A DNA stretch of 64,000 nt from G963663365 sp963663365 (lineage in GTDB: Bacteria > Hinthialibacterota > Hinthialibacteria > Hinthialibacterales > G963663365). The stretch is from assembly GCA_963663365.2 (NCBI GenBank), contig CAXXIH010000008.1:868001-932000 (forward strand), in the 5' to 3' direction. Shown piece by piece: positions 45,279-54,546 of this stretch; position 1 is the first letter of the stretch, and every line of letters begins with the position of its first letter. Below the pieces are notes generated by a model. That model made no database searches and was not told the DNA's origin. It saw nothing but the letters and a program-made list of their open reading frames with translations. A program made the translations under genes and the position numbers.

Positions 45279-46222
45279 TTTACTCCAAGGTTGGAAAGAA
45301 AACCTTAAGACGCTACCTATATAGAGAAATCTTGTACTTTGCACTTTTCCTGCTCTTTATAATCCTGCTGTTGGCATGGATGTTTTCGTCGATGTTGGTT
45401 TCGCCGCCCTCGCTTTTTGGTGTGTTCGACCGAAGTGAATTGGAAACAAACGGTGTCCAATCTTACCGGTACGCCAAAACCGAAAGCGCTGATGGAACCC
45501 AGATCGACCTTTTGTATCTATCCGTTCCCGATCCACAAGGCACGGTGGTTATCGTCCACGGGCTGGGCGACCGTAAAGAGAGTTATCTCGACCATGCGGA
45601 ACATATGCGCCGGCGCAACTACGATGTCCTGCTCATGGACCTTCGCGGACATGGACAAAGCGGCGGCAAACAGATGACAATGGGCTTTCGTGAAGCCGAA
45701 GATATACATGCCGCAATACTATGGTGCGTAGAGCAGAATCTTCAGCGTCCTTTCGTCATTTGGGGTGTTTCGTTTGGGGCCACATCTACACTTTTGGCGG
45801 CCGAGGGCAAAGCAGAAATCTACGATGGTCTCATTGTTGAAAGTCCTTATAACACACTGCGCGAAACCGCGGCGCATCATGGCTGGCTGATGTACAAACT
45901 GCCTTATTACCCCATCGTGCCGCTTGTTCTCAAGATTTTCTCTATGCGCACCGGCGTGAATCCCGAGGCAATAGACGCCTATCGGGCCTGCAAACAATTA
46001 TCCGGTATCCCTGTTTTATTTGTGGCCGGTGGCGGTGATCCGCGCATGCCGCCGGAGCATGTAAAAAAACTCTATGAGTGCAAACAGGGAGAGAAAGACT
46101 TTTTGATTATTCCCGAAGCCAATCATGGACAGTTGTTTGGCACGGACACAGAACTTTATTTGCAATCGGTCGATGGATTACTGCAAAAAGCGCAAGAGAA
46201 ATATGAAAATCGCGTACAATAA
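45275..46222 (+). CDS. Membrane-anchored alpha/beta hydrolase
   Basis: 315 residues, GTG start overlapping the upstream stop. An N-terminal transmembrane helix (about 19-41) precedes an alpha/beta-hydrolase domain: oxyanion HGLGD (about 95), VLLMDLRGHGQSGG, nucleophile elbow GVSFGA (Ser about 167), late Asp in VAGGGDPRMP and His in PEANHGQLF. It resembles the serine aminopeptidase S33/monoacylglycerol lipase group. The substrate is unknown; coupling to a secreted glycoside hydrolase-like gene hints at an ester or glycan-linked substrate. It ends 85 bp before the convergent mgtE gene, with no terminator seen. Confidence 0.82.
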   Translation: MIYSKVGKKTLRRYLYREILYFALFLLFIILLLAWMFSSMLVSPPSLFGVFDRSELETNGVQSYRYAKTESADGTQIDLLYLSVPDPQGTVVIVHGLGDRKESYLDHAEHMRRRNYDVLLMDLRGHGQSGGKQMTMGFREAEDIHAAILWCVEQNLQRPFVIWGVSFGATSTLLAAEGKAEIYDGLIVESPYNTLRETAAHHGWLMYKLPYYPIVPLVLKIFSMRTGVNPEAIDAYRACKQLSGIPVLFVAGGGDPRMPPEHVKKLYECKQGEKDFLIIPEANHGQLFGTDTELYLQSVDGLLQKAQEKYENRVQ

Positions 46223-46307
46223 AGAAGACATATTTGATTTGTCATCTATCAAAAAAGAAAACAACACAGATGCAGCATGTAGTGAATATCAGGGGAATTG
46301 AAAATAA

Positions 46308-47729
46308 TTAGGGAAACAACGCAGACGCCAATCCCGGTGCTTCGGATTGGGAACCATGCAACGTATAATGTGCAAGCGTGAAGAATATAACAACCGTTAG
46401 AATATCGGTGATGATCGTAACCAAAGGTCCCGAGGCCAACGCAGGATCAAAACCGAAACGATGGAATACAATCGGCGTAAAAAAGCCCAAAACCGCTGCG
46501 GCCGTTGCCGCGCTAAGCATTGCCGTTCCGGCCACAAAGACAACATCGAAACGGCCAAGATAGAATCCCGCACCCCCCAAAAGAACAAGACCGAAAAAGA
46601 GACCGATTAAAACACCAACACGGATTTCCCTCCACATCGCCGAAGGCACGCCGCTGAAATCCAAACCGCCGGTGGCTAATTGTCGAACAGAAACCGTCGC
46701 AGCCTGCAAACCGATATTGCCCCCCATGGCCATGACAACAGGAATAAAGGGGGCCAACAAAGCCAATAACGCGCTATCCAACCGCTTCTCTTGAGCACTC
46801 ATATAAAGGAAACACATGAAACCACCGACAAAAGTCACTGAAAGCCAAGGAACACGGGCTCCTACAGACTTCAACACGGTGGGAGCGTGCAACTCGTGTT
46901 CCTGCGAACCGGCTTGGATCAGTAAGTCCTCTTGGGCCTCCTCTTCAAGAACATCCATGATGTCATCGAATGTGATTGTGCCTACCAGGCGGTTTTCAAC
47001 ATCCACCACAGGCACAGCCGTCAAATCATAATCCGACACAAGATGGGCAACATCTTCCTGCGGCATATCAACGGGCACTGTGGGACATTTTGCGGGGATT
47101 AAATCCACAAGCGGCATATCACCCGGCGATAGACATAATTGCTGCCAGGTAGTCCACCCCAAAAGTTTTCCTTCGGGATCGACAACATACAGATTGTAAA
47201 AAATACGTGCGGGCTGCTCTTCACGGAGATAATTGCGGGCCTGTCCTGCGGTCCAATCGTTGGGAAAAGACAAATAGTCCGTGGACATAATCCCGCCCGC
47301 GCTGTTCTCATCGTAGTTCAGGAGTTGGCGGACACGGCGGGCTGTCGGAGCGGGGAGTTCCTTGAGAAGGATTTCACGAGTCTCTTCATCGGCGTCTCCC
47401 AAAATATCCACGGCATCGTCGGGAGACATTTTGGCCATGACTTTGCCTACATAGGAGGCTTCACGATTGGCCACAAATTCCTGTTGAAGTTCTTCGGGCA
47501 CATGACTCAGGACATTGGCCGCTTTTTCAATACTTAGCACCTGCCAAATCGCATCTCGCTCATCTCGATCCAATTTGGCCATGGCCGAGGCCACATCGGC
47601 CCGGTGCAAGGATTCGAGATACGAACCCAAACGGCCGCGCGCAACCTCGCGCAGCAGACGGCGCAGGTGGTGTACGGCGTACTCTTCGGCTTGGTGGTGA
47701 CGCTGAAGCATGACCAGTCCGATCCGCAT
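46308..47729 (-). CDS. mgtE: MgtE-type magnesium transporter
   Basis: 473 residues, full length. N-terminal MgtE_N superhelix (about 25-130, including SPDDAVDILGDADEE), two CBS domains (about 145-265; VPVVDVENRLVGTITFDDIMDVL), a linking plug helix, then five transmembrane helices with the selectivity signature PVVMAMGGNIGLQAATVSVR. MgtE is a Mg2+ channel gated by cytosolic Mg2+. The start could also be the ATG six codons in (47711). I see no M-box riboswitch in the upstream 180 bp. Confidence 0.95.
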   Translation of the reverse strand: MRIGLVMLQRHHQAEEYAVHHLRRLLREVARGRLGSYLESLHRADVASAMAKLDRDERDAIWQVLSIEKAANVLSHVPEELQQEFVANREASYVGKVMAKMSPDDAVDILGDADEETREILLKELPAPTARRVRQLLNYDENSAGGIMSTDYLSFPNDWTAGQARNYLREEQPARIFYNLYVVDPEGKLLGWTTWQQLCLSPGDMPLVDLIPAKCPTVPVDMPQEDVAHLVSDYDLTAVPVVDVENRLVGTITFDDIMDVLEEEAQEDLLIQAGSQEHELHAPTVLKSVGARVPWLSVTFVGGFMCFLYMSAQEKRLDSALLALLAPFIPVVMAMGGNIGLQAATVSVRQLATGGLDFSGVPSAMWREIRVGVLIGLFFGLVLLGGAGFYLGRFDVVFVAGTAMLSAATAAAVLGFFTPIVFHRFGFDPALASGPLVTIITDILTVVIFFTLAHYTLHGSQSEAPGLASALFP

Positions 47730-48060
47730 AACGCAAACCGTCAGACTGGTCTTGTGGGCATCCTACGGGAGAGGAGGCCGGCCATCCGGCGGTTTGGCAA
47801 GTCTCTGTTCGTGTGTGTCGTCGCTAACGTCCATCGGCGGCGATTCGTAAATCCAAAATGACTCTCAAGTAGTCTTTAGTTCCACGAGACTAAGCGCAGC
47901 TTCCCCCTTGGTCAAGCAGAAGTTAGGTGTCTTTCGGAAGAATCATATTGTGACAATTATCCATGGCCGGTACGATTGCACATCGCCGGTTCACGGCATA
48001 CGGCCCAACTTACATTTTCAAAGCACGATAGACATTTGTCTCGTGCGAAAGGTGTGGATC
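47730..48060. other. Divergent intergenic region between mgtE and the oxidoreductase
   Basis: 331 bp. An open frame from 47908 runs into the oxidoreductase but has no recognisable sequence before 48061. A hairpin (48023-48046: GCACGA / TCGTGC plus GAC / GTC, two-base bulge, ATTT loop) sits directly upstream of the oxidoreductase ribosome site. No convincing promoter. Confidence 0.4.
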
Positions 48061-49047
48061 ATGACTCAAAAGATTCGTGTCGGAATTATTGGTTGCGGAG
48101 GAATTTCCTGGGGACACTGCGAGCGGTTATTGGCAACAGGCAAAGCAGAGATTGTAGCGGGAACAGAGCCTATTCCATCCCATTTCGATCGAATCAAACA
48201 TTTCATGAATGAAGGCGCGCCTTGCTTTGCCACGCATCAAGAAATGCTGGCCGATATGGAACTGGACGCGGCGGTCATCAGCAGCCCGCATGACGTGCAT
48301 TACGAGCAGATTCTCGCGTGCATGGAAAAGGACCTGCATATCCTTTGCGAAAAGCCGATGGTTTGCACCGTGGACCATGCCAAAGATGTTTGCGCGCGTG
48401 TGAATGCGTCAGATAAGGTTTTCGCCGTTTCTTACCAACGCCATTACGAATCACAGTTCCGCTACATCAAAGACGCCATTGCCAAAGGAGATATCGGCAA
48501 AGTCCAATTCGTCTCCGCGCTTCAGGCTCAGGATTGGTACGAATCCCAAAAGGGCCTTTGGCGACAGGAAATGGCGCGTTCCTGTGGAGGACAGCTGAAC
48601 GATTCCGGCAGTCATCTGGTGGATATCGTACTCTGGATCACCGGCCTATCGGCGAAAAGCGTCTTTTCCAAGGTCGAGTTCTTCGACCGCGAAGTGGATA
48701 TCAACTCCAGCACAACCATCGAATTCGATAACGGTGCTCTGGGAAGCCTTTCAATCATCGGCCGGACACCGATGAGTTTCAATGAAGATATTTCGATCAT
48801 GGGCAGCGAAGGCTCATTCCTAATGCGTCCGGGCCACCCTCTGCGCCATTGGGATTCAAAAGGAAAGGAATTCACCATCGGCACACGTGAAATGCCAAAG
48901 CACTCCAATCCCGATGAAGCCTTCATCAACGCCATTTTCGATGGCATCCCTGTCCTGACACCGGCCGAGTGCGGCCTAAGGGTCATTGAACTGACGGAAA
49001 ACATCTGGAAATCCGGCGAGACAGGACAACTCGTAAAGATATCTTAA
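48061..49047 (+). CDS. Gfo/Idh/MocA-family NAD(P)-dependent oxidoreductase
   Basis: 328 residues from the ATG at 48061 (AAAGGTG upstream). N-terminal Rossmann domain: RVGIIGCGGISWGHCERLL (GxGxxx loop), then VISSPHDVHYEQILACMEKDLHILCEKPM with the EKP motif. The catalytic domain has SYQRHYE and a GGQLNDSGSHLVDI block (His catalytic candidate). Members oxidise or isomerise sugars, inositols or glycosides; the exact substrate is unknown. It stands alone between mgtE and the 29-residue basic peptide. Confidence 0.85.
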   Translation: MTQKIRVGIIGCGGISWGHCERLLATGKAEIVAGTEPIPSHFDRIKHFMNEGAPCFATHQEMLADMELDAAVISSPHDVHYEQILACMEKDLHILCEKPMVCTVDHAKDVCARVNASDKVFAVSYQRHYESQFRYIKDAIAKGDIGKVQFVSALQAQDWYESQKGLWRQEMARSCGGQLNDSGSHLVDIVLWITGLSAKSVFSKVEFFDREVDINSSTTIEFDNGALGSLSIIGRTPMSFNEDISIMGSEGSFLMRPGHPLRHWDSKGKEFTIGTREMPKHSNPDEAFINAIFDGIPVLTPAECGLRVIELTENIWKSGETGQLVKIS

Positions 49048-49064
49048 TAGGGTTTTGAGTTTTC

Positions 49065-49100
49065 AAATCGGCGAAAAACCTGGCATTTCAGCGATTTTTT
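49065..49100 (+). terminator. Possible terminator after the oxidoreductase gene
   Basis: AAATCG pairs with CGATTT, and GAAA with TTTC across a 2x2 mismatch, followed by six T residues. The stem is AT-rich, so this is a moderate candidate 18 bp after the stop. Confidence 0.4.
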
Positions 49101-49202
49101 GTGGAGTTGCGTCATACTGACACATGCTCGAAGTACCATGGCGTCAGGAAGCTGATTTCGCTAAGGTAACGCTCCTGTAAAAAGACCTTTGAGAGTAGAA
49201 AA

Positions 49203-49292
49203 ATGGGTAAAATTCATAAGACCAAGAAACTGAAGTGGCGTGCCAAGAAGGCCAACCATGGGAAAATCCCTTGCAAGGGCAAAAGAGGCTAA
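49203..49292 (+). CDS. 29-residue, highly basic small protein
   Basis: ATG GGT AAA ATT ... TAA. The peptide starts MGKIHKTKKLKWRAKKANHG and ends IPCKGKRG: about 12 Lys/Arg, one Trp, one Cys and no acidic residue. GAGAGTAG lies at ribosome-site distance. Length and composition recall tiny ribosome-bound proteins such as bTHX (MGKG..., 26 residues), but the sequences do not align well beyond the MGK start. It lies alone in a 295-bp gap between an oxidoreductase and a DUF2064 gene. Short length makes chance an alternative, yet the composition differs sharply from its surroundings. Confidence 0.55.
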   Translation: MGKIHKTKKLKWRAKKANHGKIPCKGKRG

Positions 49293-49342
49293 ACCCACAG
49301 CCTAACAGCCGTTGCTCTACCTTGGCCCACGCTTACTGAGTT

Positions 49343-50053
49343 TCAGTATTCCAATGGGCCGAGTTCTCCAATCTTCCCAATCGACTTTCTCACATCATCG
49401 TCGGCCATGTTCCAAACCGCAACGAGGTCATCGTATGTGTCCACGTCGCATTTGGCGGGCAGCTCGGTATACGTATGCCCATTATGCTTGAGCTGGGCGA
49501 TTGTCTGCTCGTATACGCGGTTTGTGGACCAATCAATACCGTCAAATACGGCAAGAACGTCGGAAAGCGGCTCACATCGTTGGGTATTGAAACCGATTAG
49601 GTAATACCCCCCATCGACGGCTGGTCCGATAACAGCGTCACCTCTTTCCAATAGGGCAAAAGCATCGACGATATCGGCTGCGCTAAGCAGGGGGCAATCA
49701 GATCCAATCATAATTATCTGACGCATTCCCGCCTGCCACGATATTGTCAGGGCACGTTTAAGCCGTTCCCCAAGGTCTCCGGAGCCTTGGGGCCGGAGGG
49801 CGATATCTCCCGGCAAGAATTCATGGGCACGTTGAGTGGCATCATCAGGAGCAAGCGAGACGACCGTCTGCCACTCACCGCCGGGGCTGACACAACGCTG
49901 CAATACCAAACGGATAAAGGCAGAGTAAATCCGGGCTGCTCGGTCGTCCCCAATTATGGCGGCCAATCTCGTTTTGACCTGACCGGGCGAGGGTTCCTTT
50001 GCAAAAACGATTAATTCTCGAAACGAGCCGCTGGTATCTGACTGATGGAGCAT
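49343..50053 (-). CDS. DUF2064/TIGR04282-type glycosyltransferase
   Basis: 236 residues of GT-A fold. N-terminal motif VFAKEPSPGQVKTRLAAIIGDDRAARIY, central IMIGSDCPLLSAADIVDAF with the GSDCP signature, then GDAVIGPAVDGGYYLIGF. These define DUF2064, a CofC-like nucleotidyl- or glycosyltransferase family also annotated in arsenosugar pathways (TIGR04282). The end DVDTYDDL is typical. No arsenic or arsenosugar genes are visible nearby, so the substrate stays open. It is divergent from the dockerin protein gene. Confidence 0.87.
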   Translation of the reverse strand: MLHQSDTSGSFRELIVFAKEPSPGQVKTRLAAIIGDDRAARIYSAFIRLVLQRCVSPGGEWQTVVSLAPDDATQRAHEFLPGDIALRPQGSGDLGERLKRALTISWQAGMRQIIMIGSDCPLLSAADIVDAFALLERGDAVIGPAVDGGYYLIGFNTQRCEPLSDVLAVFDGIDWSTNRVYEQTIAQLKHNGHTYTELPAKCDVDTYDDLVAVWNMADDDVRKSIGKIGELGPLEY

Positions 50054-50189
50054 GCCTAAAATCCGTTCCAGCGCACCGCAGCCACCGCTACCATGCGTCT
50101 TTCAGAGCATATTTATCGCCATTGTTATTAAATCCCGAATGGCGAATGTTTCAATCTAACGAGGGCGGCGCAAACACGCAAAATATCAG

Positions 50190-51473
50190 ATGACCAGCAA
50201 CGATCGACAATCCATTGTCCGTTTTTCATTGTTTCCGGTGTTTTTCTTGGTTTTAACAGCGCAGATCCAAGCGCTGGATGCCCCAGTTTTGCTCAAGCCT
50301 GATGATCTAGAAACGTATACTACAGCTGAGGCATTTGGTGTTGGCATACAATTTCGCTGGTCACCGGTTACGGGCGCAGAGGATTACGATCTAGTCTTTT
50401 CCATCAATAACAGCCTGAATATTCGCTCCGTTGGTAGCACATCGCCTAGTATGCAGCTCAAATTCGGGAGTCCCTCGGGCACATTGGTTTATTGGTCTGT
50501 GCAAGCCGTTGCAGGAGGACAAACCGGACCGCAAAGCGCAACACGGACATTCACAATTCAAGATCCGCCAACCGCCACACCGACTCCGGATCCAAATGCA
50601 CCAACTCCAACCCCGACGCCAACGTTCGATGTCCTTCCCGCCCCCACATTGCTCGAACCGGAGGATGGTGTGCAACTTCATCCAAACGAAATCGCCTCCG
50701 GAGTCTTATTGACTTGGACAGCTGTCGATGGCGCGGCGGGATACCGCATCAATAACTTGGTCAACAACATCCCCAAGCCTCCGCTAACATCTGAAGAGAC
50801 AGAAATCACTCTCTCTTTAGAAGTGGAAGATGGAGATGTGATTACATGGAATGTGGCCGGGCTCGATAGCGCCGGAAAAATCGGCCTCTTTAGCCAAGTC
50901 CGGCAAATCGTTGCCGAAACAGCAGCAGCGACCCCCACGCCTACTCCTCCCGGGGGCATCTTGCCCGCGCCTGCACTGATTGAGCCCGAAAACGGACTCA
51001 GTATCACAGCCCCGCAGGGTGCAACACAGTCAATCCAATTCACGTGGGATCAAGTGGCAGGCGCAGCCGGGTATCGCTTTTCAATAGCAGAAAACGATAA
51101 TCCACCTTCAGAAACCAATTTACCGTTGATCAATTCAATCCCGATAACTTTCACTTTTGACCATACAAGGACAATCACATGGAGTGTCACGGCTATCGAT
51201 GCAGAGCAACTGCTTGGAGAAACGAGTGAAGGACGCACACTCACGTTAGCTCTTGAACAGGAGCCATCGCCGACGCCAACTCCAAGTCCAACGCCGATTA
51301 TCAGCATTGCAGATATCAACCGCGATGCTGATGTTGATATCTACGATGTGTTTTATTTATCGTCACAATTCCAGAATGACGATTTTAACCCGGATGTGGA
51401 CTTGGACCAAAACAACATCATCAATAAAGCCGATGTATGGTTGTTTGTTGAGGCATACAAAAACGACCGTTAG
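50190..51473 (+). CDS. Secreted Fn3-like protein with C-terminal dockerin-like module
   Basis: 427 residues. Signal peptide about 10-29 (FSLFPVFFLVLTAQIQA). Three similar beta-sandwich units (about 30-125, 150-245, 262-360), each opening with APxLLxPxD or PAPxLxEPE and carrying an FRWSPVTGAEDY / LTWTAVDGAAGY / FTWDQVAGAAGY strand, a Fn3-type layout. They are joined by Thr-Pro linkers (TPTPDP, PTPTPTP, PTPTPSPTP). The last 55 residues hold two Ca-loop units (ADINRDADVDIYDVFYL, DLDQNNIINKADVWLF) typical of type I dockerins. Dockerins bind cohesins on scaffolds; no cohesin gene is visible here. TrpF follows 29 bp later. Confidence 0.85.
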   Translation: MTSNDRQSIVRFSLFPVFFLVLTAQIQALDAPVLLKPDDLETYTTAEAFGVGIQFRWSPVTGAEDYDLVFSINNSLNIRSVGSTSPSMQLKFGSPSGTLVYWSVQAVAGGQTGPQSATRTFTIQDPPTATPTPDPNAPTPTPTPTFDVLPAPTLLEPEDGVQLHPNEIASGVLLTWTAVDGAAGYRINNLVNNIPKPPLTSEETEITLSLEVEDGDVITWNVAGLDSAGKIGLFSQVRQIVAETAAATPTPTPPGGILPAPALIEPENGLSITAPQGATQSIQFTWDQVAGAAGYRFSIAENDNPPSETNLPLINSIPITFTFDHTRTITWSVTAIDAEQLLGETSEGRTLTLALEQEPSPTPTPSPTPIISIADINRDADVDIYDVFYLSSQFQNDDFNPDVDLDQNNIINKADVWLFVEAYKNDR

Positions 51474-51502
51474 TTTTTAAATCAAATTTCACTGAATGGT
51501 CT

Positions 51503-52171
51503 ATGACTCGAATTAAAATCTGCGGTATCAAAACAGTTGAAGACGCGCTTGCCGCGGTTGACGCGGGCGTCGATACAATCGGACTCAATTTTTGGAAGCC
51601 GGGCAAACGTTATATCGATCCCGAGACTGCTGCGGAAATTGTGCGAAACATTCCGCCCTTCGTAACGGTTACAGGGGTATTCCTGGACAGCCCCATTGAA
51701 GAAATACGGGATATTGTTGAAAAGACCGGACTCCATGAAGCCCAAATCCATGATGCCTTCTCCAAAGATTCCACTGAAGCATCATCTTTTTTGAAATCCA
51801 CCGAACAACTCGATGTAAAAGTGATCCCTGTTCTGCGTCCTCAACAAAGAGAAGAGATCGATAGCGCAATTCATCAATTGCGGGATGTCGGATTGGTGGA
51901 GGGACCGCTTCTGCTTGATACTCCCAGTAAATCATTGCCGGGAGGAACAGGCAAAACGTTCGATTGGTCTCTGGCGGTCTACGCGCAACAGTTTTGCCGG
52001 GTCATCCTTGCCGGGGGTTTGACTCCCAAGAATGTCGCCGAAGCGGTTCAAATTGTCCGGCCCTATGCCGTCGATACCGCCAGCGGCGTGGAACAATCGC
52101 CGGGAGTCAAAGACACAGAGGCAATGCGCGCCTTTGTCCGCGCTGTTCATGAAGCGGATTTGGAAACATAA
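51503..52171 (+). CDS. trpF: Phosphoribosylanthranilate isomerase
   Basis: 222 residues, (beta/alpha)8 barrel. N-terminal TRIKICGIKTVEDALAAVDAG with the catalytic Cys of CGIK, VTGVFLDSPIEEI, then LLLDTPS with the catalytic Asp, GGTGKTFDWS, and the phosphate site ILAGGLTPKNVAEAV and VDTASGVEQSPGVKD. TrpF does the Amadori step of tryptophan synthesis. Other trp genes are not in the window, so it is detached from a trp operon. It stops 21 bp before the convergent GT39-type gene. Confidence 0.96.
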   Translation: MTRIKICGIKTVEDALAAVDAGVDTIGLNFWKPGKRYIDPETAAEIVRNIPPFVTVTGVFLDSPIEEIRDIVEKTGLHEAQIHDAFSKDSTEASSFLKSTEQLDVKVIPVLRPQQREEIDSAIHQLRDVGLVEGPLLLDTPSKSLPGGTGKTFDWSLAVYAQQFCRVILAGGLTPKNVAEAVQIVRPYAVDTASGVEQSPGVKDTEAMRAFVRAVHEADLET

Positions 52172-52192
52172 CTGATAGAAGACATATCCGAC

Positions 52193-54259
52193 TCAGGAGT
52201 TGCCCTCTCCCACAGCCTGGGGAAAAATAAATCCACAATACCCCAAGGCCACATTCGCATTACCGGTCTCGCTCTTCCCCAGAAACTGCAGCGTAACAGT
52301 CGCTCCGGGATTCACCGGAATTTCAATGCGCCGAACCGTAGATAAATTCTTGGGGATGCGATCCATATACTCAATTCCGCTGTTGGTTTTGATAACAAAC
52401 CAATATTCAGCCTTGGGAACTCCTGCATGCGTATTTTTGAGTCCTAAATCTACCAGAAATCGGCTCGCTTCTTTGGGCGCGACAAATTCATACAGTGTTC
52501 CCATATTCGAATAGAAACCGAAATCATAGCTTAATCTTCCGACTCGTATTCGTTTATCGTCGCGAGATGCAGACAAAGATTCGGCATGAGCCGATTGAAA
52601 ATCTCTGATGGTGTTGGTTTCATCTCTTGCATCAATAAACTTCCATGACTCATGATTCTCAACCTTCATAAGAAGCAAGTCAGGATTAACGGAATAGCCG
52701 TTTAGATGCCATTTGCCTTCATCGAACATCCCCAATGAAGACCACGGTGCATAGACCGGCTTCTGAATAATTTCTCGGATCGTGTGAGCACTGCTTTGGA
52801 GAAGAGTAAAATCCTGTTCAGGTTTAGGTTTTGCACCGGCAATAAGATAATCGATGCCTAAGAGCGACTGCTGAAAAAAGGTCTGATCGTGTAAAAAAAT
52901 CACAGGACGATTTAGACGTTTCAATTCACCATTAACAAAATGCAGACTATCAGGAATCGCAACAACATTATGCAGTTTTGTACTTTCGAGAGTTTCATCT
53001 ACCATGCGAACTCGCGTTTCCGTGGACATCGCCATACGAAATATCCAAATCGCCGGCGCCAGAGCAACACCTATTACAAGAATTCCGATAAATGGCAATT
53101 GCAATACGCGAGAGCGGTTCACCAACAATCTTCTTTTTAAGAAACTCCACAGCTGAGCAAATCCAATGGATGCCAGCACCGCAAACCAAGGAAACAAGGG
53201 TATTGTATTGCGGGAAAAGCCTGTCTGTTGAGTAAGCAGCCACACACAATATGCGGCCGGAAATGTAAAAAAAATCAGCCTTCTATCATTAAAGCGGCGA
53301 ATCGCGTTCGGGAGCCCCAGCAAAACCATGACACTAACAAGAGGCCCTAATCCCGTCACGAAAAGATAACGCAGAAATACAAAACCGTATTTGTGCGTAT
53401 CGTCGGTATTCGCCGTCATGATGTTATAATGATGCACCTCTTCTGCAAAACCATTTAGAAACTGAGGGAATTTCGCAATCCAATAGGGATAGCCAAACGT
53501 GAAACCTGCCAGGCAGCCTATGGCCAGCTGTAATAACCAGATGATCCTATTAGATGGATGGCGAAACAAAATATAGAGAATCGGCGTTATTACAATAAAA
53601 ACGCCATTGTATTTTGAAGCAACGACAAGACCGCAGAAGATACCGATCCAGAAACTACGGAGAGGTGACAATTGATCCCATATAAGACAGAGAAACACCA
53701 CCCATAGCAGAAGAAATGCCATTGGCATATCGGCAGTCATTAAAATGGAATGCTCTATGTGGCCGTGCACAATTGAGAGAATCAATCCTGACATGATTGC
53801 GATATGCTCGTCATAGAGAATGCGTACAATCAGATAAAGCAGTAAGCAGCTCAGAGCCCCGAGAATTGCTGTATATCCACGGCTCCACAACAATATCGAG
53901 ACATCAGACATATCACGGTTTATTCGGTCAAGTTGAGAAGTATTCGGTATCTTAACGGCTCTGTCTTTTGCTTCATTAAGCGTCCGAATGCTTTGGACAC
54001 CCACATGTTGATAAAGGAAGAAAGGAGGGATTTTGTACCACTTGTGATCGAAATCGCCTTTTTCCATCATTTCAAAAGTCAACCACAAGTACGTTGGTTC
54101 ATCCCAGTAGTTCATATAGGGAAAACCGGTAGTGACTATCGATAAGCGGAGAATAAGCGCAAACAGGAAAATACAAACCGGAGTCAGAAGATGTTTTTCC
54201 TTGGCGATAGAAGAAAAGCGGCCGACAACTCCCCGCCAAGCATCATGAAACATCTGCAT
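52193..54259 (-). CDS. GT39/PMT-like membrane glycosyltransferase
   Basis: 688 residues with about ten transmembrane helices in the first 430 residues. The first periplasmic loop has the acidic catalytic-type motif NYWDEPTYLW (about 50-60), as in ArnT/PMT GT-C transferases that use polyprenyl-phosphate sugars. The helical part is followed by a C-terminal domain of about 240 residues of beta character (about 440-688) ending VTLQFLGKSETGNANVALGY. It may glycosylate surface polymers or proteins. A promoter at 54454-54482 gives it its own transcript. Confidence 0.78.
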   Translation of the reverse strand: MQMFHDAWRGVVGRFSSIAKEKHLLTPVCIFLFALILRLSIVTTGFPYMNYWDEPTYLWLTFEMMEKGDFDHKWYKIPPFFLYQHVGVQSIRTLNEAKDRAVKIPNTSQLDRINRDMSDVSILLWSRGYTAILGALSCLLLYLIVRILYDEHIAIMSGLILSIVHGHIEHSILMTADMPMAFLLLWVVFLCLIWDQLSPLRSFWIGIFCGLVVASKYNGVFIVITPILYILFRHPSNRIIWLLQLAIGCLAGFTFGYPYWIAKFPQFLNGFAEEVHHYNIMTANTDDTHKYGFVFLRYLFVTGLGPLVSVMVLLGLPNAIRRFNDRRLIFFTFPAAYCVWLLTQQTGFSRNTIPLFPWFAVLASIGFAQLWSFLKRRLLVNRSRVLQLPFIGILVIGVALAPAIWIFRMAMSTETRVRMVDETLESTKLHNVVAIPDSLHFVNGELKRLNRPVIFLHDQTFFQQSLLGIDYLIAGAKPKPEQDFTLLQSSAHTIREIIQKPVYAPWSSLGMFDEGKWHLNGYSVNPDLLLMKVENHESWKFIDARDETNTIRDFQSAHAESLSASRDDKRIRVGRLSYDFGFYSNMGTLYEFVAPKEASRFLVDLGLKNTHAGVPKAEYWFVIKTNSGIEYMDRIPKNLSTVRRIEIPVNPGATVTLQFLGKSETGNANVALGYCGFIFPQAVGEGNS

Positions 54260-54453
54260 CTGTCTCTTCCTCCGAAAAAACCAAATCCAAAATTACGCTC
54301 TTCAAACAATCACATGGACTTCAAACAATACGGCCTCTTTGACCTTAAGAACTTATGAATACTCTTGATTTTCTAAGACAGGCGCGCAGTTTTCTTCCGG
54401 AAACCGGGTTCCGATAGACATCCCGGCCATGATGCATAAGTCTGCCCCAAATA

Positions 54454-54482
54454 ATCATAATTCGGCTCTTTCATAAGTTCAA
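54454..54482 (-). promoter_or_regulatory. Sigma-70-type promoter for the GT39-like gene
   Basis: TTGAAC (54482-54477) and TATGAT (54459-54454) on the minus strand with a 17-bp spacer. The predicted start near 54447 leaves a leader of about 190 nt before the ATG at 54259. Confidence 0.45.
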
Positions 54483-54546
54483 TCATCTTCTGCGGCTACA
54501 TCTTAGCACACACTTGCACAAGAAATATCTGAGAAAACCGGACGAA

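Noticed and set aside
47730..47910. M-box riboswitch before mgtE
   Set aside because: No fitting structured leader could be traced by eye.
47908..48060. N-terminal extension of the Gfo/Idh/MocA gene
   Set aside because: The family begins at the Rossmann strand after 48061, which has a good ribosome site.
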